Source: Bacteroidota bacterium (lineage in GTDB: Bacteria > Bacteroidota > Ignavibacteria > Ignavibacteriales > Melioribacteraceae). From it: a stretch of DNA of 5,121 nt. Of this stretch, positions 1 through 5,121 are shown one piece after another. The notes below the pieces were generated by a model. It saw only the letters and a list, made by a program, of their open reading frames with translations, made no database searches and was not told where the DNA came from. Each line of letters begins with the position of its first letter. Positions within the stretch are counted from its first letter, which is position 1. The stretch is from assembly GCA_023381535.1 (NCBI GenBank), contig JAMCSN010000088.1:1-5121 (forward strand), read 5' to 3'. Both the position numbers and the translations under genes were made by a program.

Positions 1-2228
1 ACAGATGATATTTCCGTCCCAAGCGCAAAATCCGGGGCAAATTTAAAATCAATTTCTTTGCCGCCATTCGCATTAGTAAACAATCTCATTTCATCGCTCT
101 TCACTCTACACTCTGCACTCACTGTTTCATTTCCAACTCTAATATTGTTCACTTTCAAAAATTTCCAATCAGCCGGCAGTTTCGGCGCAAAAGTTATTTT
201 GTTTTCAAGCGCATTAACGTTAAGTCCGATCAATCCATTCATCATAGGGAAAAGATAACCGCTGACGCTGAACCCTTGATCGTGATATGCTTCGCCAAGT
301 TTTGTGTTGATGTCACCGGAAAATACTTCCGGCACAATTCCCAAACCGTAATCAAAAGCATGCTGCGCCGTTTTGAATACAGTTTCATATCCTTGCAAAT
401 CAAAGTGAGTCTTAAATTGTGCCGCACCAATAAAATATGAAGTGAACGGCCAGACGGTTCCGTAATTATAATTTGTCGGTTCGTACAGCGAAGACTTGTT
501 TGAAAGATTGCGCACGCCCCAATCTGTTACCATATCGCTTTCGTTAAATTTTTCAATGGTACCCTCGCTTCGCCCTTTATCCATTAGCCCAAACATGATT
601 GATGCCGACGAGTAAATATTTTTGTCGCGTACTTGCATACCGTCTTCTGCTGCACCGAAGCTGTAGAGACCTAAATCGTCAATCCAATATATTTTTTCCA
701 AAGCTTGCTGCGCTTGTCGGAAAAGTTTTGCAGATTCATTTTCAATTTCTTTATCGCCGACATACTTTGCCATCAGATTAACTTCTTTGATGCCTTGTGT
801 CCATAAGCTTTGAGTATAATTGTCGTTGAAAATTTTCACAAGCGTTCCGAACTCTAACACGCCAAGTCCGGCTCCTTTCAAATCCATCAGCCCGTCGTCG
901 TTGCTGTCTTTGCTTTTGCACCATTCGTACGCTTGAACAATCGACTTCCAACTTTTTTTTATGAACTCAATGTCGCCGGTTTTTTTGAAATAATCTCCGA
1001 TGGTGACCAAATACCATGGCGAAGTATCGGCATGATTATATCCGAAATGATAATCGTTCCACCAATCAACAAGTCCGTCACTTTGAGAAAGTTCATGCGC
1101 CATTTTTCCGATATCAATGTTTTTGTCGGATGGATTCTTTTTACGAATCGGAAAATTATCTTGCTGCTGCCACTTTTGAGTAAACTCTAATGCGTCCTTA
1201 ACGGTTTGGTAATCGCCGTAACTGTTCATCGCAAGCGAATTGATAAATGCGTCGCCGCCGAAGAACCATGCGAATCCGGGGCGACCGCCGCCGCCGCTCA
1301 TTCCGTATCCGGCAACCAAACCTTTTCCAAGATTCGGATTGTCCACCATTAAATTGTTCAGCGCAACTTTTCCGTATTCGAAAGCAAGATTCAATTTATC
1401 ATCCGGCGTGATTACTTCCACGGTCGAGTTTCTTAAGTTTTTGTAGAACTGATAATTTTCGTCGTAAAGTTTTTCAATGTTCAACAAAATATTTTTGTAG
1501 AGAACTTTCACAGAATCGTATTTTGCCTTCATCGGACTTCCGGCAATTACGATTGGAATAAATTTATCTTTTGCATCGCCCGGTTTAATTTCCATTTTGA
1601 ATTGAATCGGATTATCGGCAAACATGTGCGCCGGCGGTGCAGCCATTTGTTCGGCAACAGGCGATCCGCACAAAAACAATCCGCGCTGCTGAGATTCCGA
1701 AATGACATAGGCTTTCATATCGTCATCCCAATAGCTGTATTGTCCGCCGATTCCCGCGGGCCATTGCGGCTGCATCACCGGCATAAATCCCGGAACGATT
1801 GTGAGTGGGGTTGTTGTGTTAACATCGAGCAAAATTATTGCGGCGGGTTTATCATGCGGAACAAAAATTATTTCTTTAACCGTGAACGATTCATTAACAA
1901 AAGTAATGGTCGTTGCTTCGGGTGTTACCGTAATATCGCGCAAAATATCTTTCGACATGATCGGCTGCGTTGTTATGCCGACAAAAAATTGCATGTCAAA
2001 ATTACGAAGCACTTTCCATGGCCAAATCCACATTTCAAACGAGCCGTTTTCAAATCCCATTAATGCAGCTTTGCGGCCAATCTTATCCATATATTGATTC
2101 TGCTGAGCATGGCGCGTTAATGCGAGGTCGTTAGGATTAATCTCAAATTTGTTTATCAAGCCAGTTTGTGCAGAAATTGTCAGCGTCAAAATGAGTAGAA
2201 GCGTTAAGGATGATTTTAATTGTTTCAT
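1..2228 (-). CDS. Secreted six-hairpin glycosidase, glycogen-debranching/GH63-like; C-terminus cut by window edge
   Basis: The frame opens at ATG 2228 and stays open for 742 codons to the left edge; the stop lies outside. Seen: an N-terminal signal peptide (K2 and K5, then a Leu-rich core at residues 8-18, ending ISA before Q21), so the enzyme is probably exported to the periplasm or cell surface. Residues ~21-290 are beta-rich and resemble the N-terminal sandwich of debranching-type enzymes. Residues ~290-690 look like an (alpha/alpha)6 catalytic barrel: AWFFGGD (320-326), DGLVDWW (384-390), HADTSPWY (399-406, compare the DATP motif of debranching enzymes), an acidic DSNDDGLMD loop (441-449), YGTVWPF (609-615) and GIVPEVFSGD (650-659). 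A short beta tail follows. Family knowledge suggests hydrolysis of alpha-glucosidic or related bonds in oligosaccharides; the substrate is inferred only. D388 or D401 and E654 are candidate catalytic acids by position, not proven. No Shine-Dalgarno precedes the start. GH37, GH63 or another GH-G-like family remains possible. Confidence 0.9.
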   Translation of the reverse strand, partial: MKQLKSSLTLLLILTLTISAQTGLINKFEINPNDLALTRHAQQNQYMDKIGRKAALMGFENGSFEMWIWPWKVLRNFDMQFFVGITTQPIMSKDILRDITVTPEATTITFVNESFTVKEIIFVPHDKPAAIILLDVNTTTPLTIVPGFMPVMQPQWPAGIGGQYSYWDDDMKAYVISESQQRGLFLCGSPVAEQMAAPPAHMFADNPIQFKMEIKPGDAKDKFIPIVIAGSPMKAKYDSVKVLYKNILLNIEKLYDENYQFYKNLRNSTVEVITPDDKLNLAFEYGKVALNNLMVDNPNLGKGLVAGYGMSGGGGRPGFAWFFGGDAFINSLAMNSYGDYQTVKDALEFTQKWQQQDNFPIRKKNPSDKNIDIGKMAHELSQSDGLVDWWNDYHFGYNHADTSPWYLVTIGDYFKKTGDIEFIKKSWKSIVQAYEWCKSKDSNDDGLMDLKGAGLGVLEFGTLVKIFNDNYTQSLWTQGIKEVNLMAKYVGDKEIENESAKLFRQAQQALEKIYWIDDLGLYSFGAAEDGMQVRDKNIYSSASIMFGLMDKGRSEGTIEKFNESDMVTDWGVRNLSNKSSLYEPTNYNYGTVWPFTSYFIGAAQFKTHFDLQGYETVFKTAQHAFDYGLGIVPEVFSGDINTKLGEAYHDQGFSVSGYLFPMMNGLIGLNVNALENKITFAPKLPADWKFLKVNNIRVGNETVSAECRVKSDEMRLFTNANGGKEIDFKFAPDFALGTEISS
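94..121. repeat. Degenerate tandem heptanucleotide repeat (NCACTCT) inside the glycosidase gene
   Basis: On the plus strand four consecutive 7-base units can be read: TCGCTCT, TCACTCT, ACACTCT and GCACTCA. The middle two differ only at their first base, and the outer two each carry one further change. The tract lies in frame in the C-terminal part of the minus-strand glycosidase, where it encodes a hydrophilic stretch reading roughly SAECRVKSDE between two beta-strand-like segments. Because 7 is not a multiple of 3, gain or loss of a single unit would shift the frame. It may be a remnant of a dispersed short tandem repeat or chance low complexity. Confidence 0.5.
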
Positions 2229-2289
2229 TGTTTGATAGTTTTATTGTTATAAAAATTATTTGTCTTACGTCATCGCCTCAGCATGGCTG
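2229..2289. other. 61-bp gap between dinB stop and glycosidase start; no clear terminator or promoter
   Basis: Only a 4-bp stem with a 3-base loop (CAGC/GCTG, 2279-2289) directly follows the dinB stop, too weak and without a T-run to be a terminator. On the minus strand, TAATTTTT partly resembles the Bacteroidota -7 element but lacks the final G, and no TTTG lies at the right distance upstream. The bases just before the glycosidase ATG are A-rich (AACTATCAAACA) with no Shine-Dalgarno. Readthrough from dinB is therefore possible but unproven. Confidence 0.4.
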
Positions 2290-3441
2290 TTAATCATTCT
2301 CTGTTTTACCAATGTGAATCGATTCGAAACCGTACTTGTCTCTAATTTTCGTTACCGCGCTAAGCATTTTTTTTCTTATGATTTCTTCGTCTTCAAACAA
2401 AATTTCCTGTTCGGCAAACTGGCTTAACTTGCTTAGATGAATTCCGATTAGACGGATGCCGACTCCGCGAGTCAAACTTTTTCTGAACAGATCAACGGCA
2501 GCATCGTAGACTACTTTGTCGTCGTCGGTCTGCTTAATTGTCTTTGCTCTGGTGAGTGTAGAAAAATCCGCGTAGCGCAGTTTTATCGAAACTGTTGAAG
2601 TCTGCAGCATTTCATTTCTTAAAAGCTGGCAAGCTTCCCCCACAAGTTCAAAAATGACCGACTCGATTTTTGTTTTGCTTACTATGTCTTTACCAAACGT
2701 GGTCTCTTTCGAAATACTTTTTCGTTCGTGCTCGACTGATAAAAGATCGGTCCCGTGGCCGTTTGCTTTCTTCCAAAGATCCGTGCCGTACTTGCCGAGA
2801 AGAATCGATAAATAATCTTGCGAAACATTTGCAATATCGTTTACGGTTATAAATCCGCGAGAGTGCAGCAAATTAAAAGTTGCTTTCCCTATTCCGGGAA
2901 TCTTTTCGATCTTGAGCGGAGCCAAGAATTCTTTTTCTTTTCCGTGCGGAACGAATGTAATCCCTTTCGGCTTTTTAAAATCTGAAGCGATCTTGGCAAC
3001 GGTTTTGTTGCTTGCAATTCCAATTGAGCATGGAAGTCCAATCGTTTCCCAAATTTCTTTTTGAATCCGTTCTGCAAATGAATCGGGTGCACCATAAATT
3101 TTTTCGCAACCGGTAAAGTCGAGATAGAATTCATCAATGGAAGCTCTTTCAACTATCGGGAAAACTTTTTCGAGCAATCTTTTTACCACTCTCGAGTATC
3201 GCCCGTATTCTTTATGATGGCCGTGAAGATAAATTCCGTTGGGACATAAACGAAAAGCCGTTTTGATCGGCATCGCCGAATGAAGTCCATACTTGCGCGC
3301 TTCGTAACTACATGCCGCAACAACTCCGCGACCGTGAGGGTCGCCGCCGACTATTACCGGTTTGCCTTCCAAGGAGGGATCTAAAATCCTTTCGACTGAA
3401 ACGAAGAAAGCGTCCATGTCTAAGTGGAAGATTGTTTTCAT
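2290..3441 (-). CDS. dinB: DNA polymerase IV (Y-family translesion polymerase)
   Basis: Complete 383-residue Y-family polymerase, within the usual DinB length. It synthesises DNA across lesions or at stalled forks with low fidelity, in the cytoplasm on the replisome clamp. Visible motifs in order: DMDAFF at 8-13 (D8 metal ligand, F13 at the steric-gate position), KPVIVGG at 27-33, CSYEARKYGL at 44-53, the catalytic SIDE at 101-104 (D103, E104), CSIGIASNKTVAKIASDFKKPKG at 138-160 (palm end), a helix-hairpin-helix at ~179-197 (KIPGIGKA), then the little-finger domain from ~240. QEILF at 345-349 fits the beta-clamp-binding consensus (QxxLF) at the place where many DinB proteins carry QLxLF, so clamp docking seems retained although the extreme C-terminus lacks such a motif. 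The start is fixed by the M-K-T-I-F-H-x-D-M-D alignment with E. coli Pol IV. No Shine-Dalgarno and no recognisable LexA box are seen upstream. Confidence 0.97.
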   Translation of the reverse strand: MKTIFHLDMDAFFVSVERILDPSLEGKPVIVGGDPHGRGVVAACSYEARKYGLHSAMPIKTAFRLCPNGIYLHGHHKEYGRYSRVVKRLLEKVFPIVERASIDEFYLDFTGCEKIYGAPDSFAERIQKEIWETIGLPCSIGIASNKTVAKIASDFKKPKGITFVPHGKEKEFLAPLKIEKIPGIGKATFNLLHSRGFITVNDIANVSQDYLSILLGKYGTDLWKKANGHGTDLLSVEHERKSISKETTFGKDIVSKTKIESVIFELVGEACQLLRNEMLQTSTVSIKLRYADFSTLTRAKTIKQTDDDKVVYDAAVDLFRKSLTRGVGIRLIGIHLSKLSQFAEQEILFEDEEIIRKKMLSAVTKIRDKYGFESIHIGKTEND

Positions 3442-3690
3442 AAAAAGGTGTGCTTTAGAAAATTTTTGCTGTTCTTTTAATTAAAATGGTTTCGTCGTGC
3501 AGTAAACAAATGAACGTTATAATATGAAAAATTTGATTCTATCAATCAACTCTGTCCGTTGTTTATCTTGTTGGTTTATCAATAGTTTTTCGTAGCTGAA
3601 TTATATGACTCAAAAAGAACCGCGACGAATTCTTAATCTGGCAAATGAGTAAAAATATTACGGCATGTTTCTTTAGAATGGCTTCAATTG
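3442..3690. other. Intergenic region upstream of dinB; no gene supported
   Basis: About 250 bp between the tRNA terminator and the dinB start. Plus-strand frames opening at 3604 (15 codons) and near 3523 (23 codons) are too short and have no ribosome site or homology I recognise. A 12-bp perfect palindrome, TTTTAATTAAAA, lies at 3475-3486, some 34-45 bases upstream of the dinB start, but it is pure A/T and could be chance. The closest -7-like element on the minus strand is TTCATTTG at 3507-3514, without a matching -33 box. The dinB promoter must lie here or further upstream, but I cannot place it. Confidence 0.5.
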
Positions 3691-3726
3691 AAAAAACCTC
3701 AAATACATTTTGTATTCAAGGTTTTT
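3691..3726 (-). terminator. Rho-independent terminator downstream of tRNA-Lys
   Basis: A 15-bp stem is formed by 3692-3706 and 3712-3726 around a 5-base loop; two of the pairs are G-T wobbles. On the minus strand the descending arm ends in a run of six T (complement of 3691-3696), beginning four bases past the tRNA 3' end. Because the ascending arm starts with five A, the opposite strand also ends in a T-run, so the hairpin could work in both directions. It closes the single-tRNA transcript and separates it from dinB. Confidence 0.85.
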
Positions 3727-3730
3727 CTAG

Positions 3731-3803
3731 TGCACCCTGGGGGATTCGAACCCCCGACCTGATGATTAAGAGTCATATGCTCTACCAACTGAGCTAAGGG
3801 TGC
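3731..3803 (-). tRNA. tRNA-Lys (anticodon CUU)
   Basis: A 73-nt cloverleaf on the minus strand. The acceptor stem GCACCCU pairs fully with AGGGUGC, with discriminator A73. The D-arm is GCUC/GAGC, and the T-arm is GGGGG/CCCCC closing the loop UUCGAAU. The anticodon loop is CUCUUAA; the anticodon CUU (plus-strand positions 3768-3770) reads AAG lysine codons. The anticodon stem has four good pairs plus a U27-C43 mismatch at its outer end. The 3' CCA is not encoded (CUA follows A73), so it must be added enzymatically. The gene stands alone, with its own promoter and terminator. The body closely resembles E. coli tRNA-Lys in the D- and anticodon-loop sequence, which supports the identity call. Confidence 0.97.
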
Positions 3804-3807
3804 GGTG

Positions 3808-3838
3808 CAAAAATAAATAAAATAAGTCACCGCACAAA
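3808..3838 (-). promoter_or_regulatory. Bacteroidota-type promoter (TTTG-N19-TAnnTTTG) for tRNA-Lys
   Basis: On the minus strand, TTTG (3838-3835) is followed after 19 bases by TATTTTTG (3815-3808), a full match to the -33/-7 elements used by the primary sigma factor of Bacteroidota. The -7 element ends only four bases before the first nucleotide of the mature tRNA, so transcription would start at or very near G1. The match is short and the region A/T-rich, so chance is not excluded, but the spacing and placement fit well. Confidence 0.6.
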
Positions 3839-3912
3839 ACATGAAATGAATCTCGTTTCAGATAAGACTAATTAAATTTGAGAAAAAAATTACGCGGGAT
3901 AAATTAAAAGTA

Positions 3913-3947
3913 AAGATGAACTCGCCAACAACAAGCGAGTTCATCTT
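3913..3947 (-). terminator. Hairpin terminator downstream of the amino acid permease
   Basis: Perfect 13-bp inverted repeat (3913-3925 with 3935-3947; arm AAGATGAACTCGC) around a 9-base loop made of three TTG triplets on the minus strand. It starts 16 bases past the permease stop. The following bases (TACTTTTAATTT) are T-rich but interrupted, so intrinsic termination is likely though the tail is not ideal. It insulates the tRNA promoter about 75 bases downstream from permease transcription. Confidence 0.75.
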
Positions 3948-3963
3948 AGAATAAAGGCTTGAT

Positions 3964-5121
3964 TTATTTTTGAGCATCTACATATTTTCTCATCTTACTA
4001 TGTTTGCGCCCATAGAAAATATAGATCATCATTCCGATAGCCAGCCAGATAAATAAGCGCAACCAGTTTTCTTCCGGTAATGAGAACATCAGCATCAAAC
4101 AAGTTACTACACCGGCGATGGGCACAAATGGAAACCAAGGTGATTTGAACGGTCGTTCCGCTTCCGGATGAGTCTTGCGCATAATTAAAACAGCAGAGCA
4201 TACTATCACAAATGCGAATAATGTTCCAATGTTTACCAGCTCTGCCAAAATTCTTAGCGGAAGCAATCCGGCTAAAGTTGAAACGAAAATTCCCGTTAAT
4301 ATTGTGGACTTCCATGGGGTTCTAAATTTATCATGCACGGCACCAAAAAAACTTTCCGGAAGCAGACCGTCACGCGCCATTGCCAAAAACACACGCGGCT
4401 GGCTTAACATCATGACAAGTAGTACGGAAGTTATGCCAGCAACAGCACCTAACGAAACCAATACCTGCGCCCAATGTAATCCGACCTGACCAAATGCATC
4501 CGATACGGGGGCATCAATATTTATTTTGTTGTACGGAACCATTCCCGTTAAAACGGCAGAGACAGCTATATACAAAATTGTGCAAAGAATTAGAGAAGTA
4601 ATGATTCCGATCGGAACATCGCGCTGAGGATTTTTTGCTTCTTCAGCGTGAGTTGAGACAGAATCAAATCCGATGTATGCAAAAAAGATCATCGCAGCAC
4701 CGGCAAGAACTCCAACGGGCATCCCTCCTAAACCGGTTTCACCGAAAACAGTTTTGCCAAAAAAACTAACACCGGTATAACCATACGGTGCAAATGGCGT
4801 CCAGTTAGCTGTGTTGATATACATTGCACCGACCACAATCACAAACAGAACAATAACAAGCTTGATACCAACAATCACTGCATTGAATCCTGCACTTTCT
4901 CTGATTCCTTTTACAAGAATTGCCGTTATTATTAAAGCAATCATGATGGCAGGAAAATCTATTACCGAGCCTGTCATCCATAGCATTCCGGTATCAGGAT
5001 TAAAATCGAACGGTGCGCGAGTTAAAGCAAGCGGAAGTTTGACATGCCAAGTGCCGAGAAAATCTTGAAAGTATTGCGACCATCCGTGTGCAACCGTTGC
5101 AGATGCAACCGCATATTCCAG
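3964..5121 (-). CDS. Amino acid permease, APC superfamily CAT family (YfnA-like); N-terminus outside window
   Basis: The frame is open from the right edge to a TAA at 3964-3966, giving 385 visible residues; the family is usually around 460-500, so roughly the first 80-100 residues are missing. The true start is not visible: ATG 4986 is an internal methionine, because the 45 codons before it continue the family sequence (LEYAVASATVAHGWSQYF, the TM3-region motif of CAT transporters). It is an integral inner-membrane transporter importing amino acids, probably with proton coupling. About nine membrane segments are visible (fragment residues ~56-72, 80-101, 136-153, 171-195, 216-239, 272-289, 293-314, 331-348, 353-370). 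FFAYIGFDSVSTHAEEAKNP at 146-165 is the conserved TM6 plus following loop. SQPRVFLAMARDGLLP at 240-255 and the RPFKSPWFPFVP stretch before a late TM are also typical. The C-terminus is short and basic. The exact substrate cannot be read from sequence; cationic or broad neutral amino acids are both possible. Confidence 0.93.
   Translation of the reverse strand: MEYAVASATVAHGWSQYFQDFLGTWHVKLPLALTRAPFDFNPDTGMLWMTGSVIDFPAIMIALIITAILVKGIRESAGFNAVIVGIKLVIVLFVIVVGAMYINTANWTPFAPYGYTGVSFFGKTVFGETGLGGMPVGVLAGAAMIFFAYIGFDSVSTHAEEAKNPQRDVPIGIITSLILCTILYIAVSAVLTGMVPYNKINIDAPVSDAFGQVGLHWAQVLVSLGAVAGITSVLLVMMLSQPRVFLAMARDGLLPESFFGAVHDKFRTPWKSTILTGIFVSTLAGLLPLRILAELVNIGTLFAFVIVCSAVLIMRKTHPEAERPFKSPWFPFVPIAGVVTCLMLMFSLPEENWLRLFIWLAIGMMIYIFYGRKHSKMRKYVDAQK

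Noticed and set aside
1275..1301. GC-rich GGCGGCGGCGGT run as a microsatellite
   Set aside because: It is four glycine codons in a glycine-rich loop (SGGGGRPGF) just before the FGGD motif of the glycosidase, best explained as coding sequence.
1602..2063. A 153-codon plus-strand open frame
   Set aside because: It lies wholly antisense to the glycosidase, whose minus-strand frame has a signal peptide, family motifs and an unbroken 742 codons. The plus-strand translation is rich in Arg, His and Cys with no recognisable domain and no ribosome site.
2889..3152. An 87-codon minus-strand frame inside dinB
   Set aside because: It is another frame of the intact dinB gene; the dinB frame carries all catalytic motifs through this region, so this is a shadow.
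3475..3486. Perfect 12-bp palindrome TTTTAATTAAAA upstream of dinB as an operator
   Set aside because: It consists only of A and T in AT-rich DNA, has no second copy seen, and does not match a LexA box I know; chance is the simplest explanation.
3604..3651. A 15-codon plus-strand micro-ORF starting ATGACTCAAAAAG
   Set aside because: Very short, no ribosome site or promoter beyond chance, and no known leader-peptide features.
3442..3963. Mobile element or integration site next to the tRNA gene
   Set aside because: No transposase, integrase, terminal inverted repeats or duplicated tRNA 3' end is visible in the window; both tRNA flanks are occupied by a promoter and a terminator.
4175..4489. 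A 104-codon plus-strand open frame opposite the permease
   Set aside because: It is antisense to conserved transmembrane segments of the permease; its composition reflects the complement of hydrophobic codons and no family is recognisable.

Overview
This window reads as an ordinary chromosomal segment of a moderately AT-rich bacterium, probably from the Bacteroidota/FCB group (Bacteroidota, Ignavibacteriota and relatives). Three things point that way. The tRNA is preceded by a TTTG-N19-TAnnTTTG element, which is the Bacteroidota-type promoter. Neither of the two visible start codons has a Shine-Dalgarno sequence. The gene set includes a secreted glycan-active enzyme. I cannot name a genus from the sequence.

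Every recognisable gene lies on the minus strand, so transcription runs from the right edge to the left. Positions 5121-3964 hold the C-terminal 385 residues of a CAT-family (YfnA-like) amino acid permease that starts outside the window. A perfect 13-bp hairpin terminator (3913-3947) follows it. Next is an isolated tRNA-Lys(CUU) at 3803-3731, with its own promoter directly against its 5' end and a strong, nearly symmetric terminator at 3691-3726. About 250 bp without a supported gene follow. Then comes a complete dinB (DNA polymerase IV, 383 aa, 3441-2290) with all expected catalytic residues. After a 61-bp gap without an evident terminator, a large secreted glycosidase of the glycogen-debranching/GH63-like six-hairpin type begins at 2228 and runs off the left edge. 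I translated that reading frame end to end: 742 codons with no stop or frameshift. It is the largest gene in the window.

The genes do not form an obvious pathway. The permease (amino acid uptake), tRNA-Lys, translesion polymerase and exported glycosidase look like independent units. Only dinB and the glycosidase could plausibly share a transcript, through the short terminator-free gap.

I do not see a novel defence, mobile or regulatory system here. The points most worth a second look are the tRNA promoter placed so that transcription would start at the mature 5' nucleotide, a short heptanucleotide repeat tract inside the glycosidase coding sequence, and a G-for-R change in the glycosidase's active-site-region motif.
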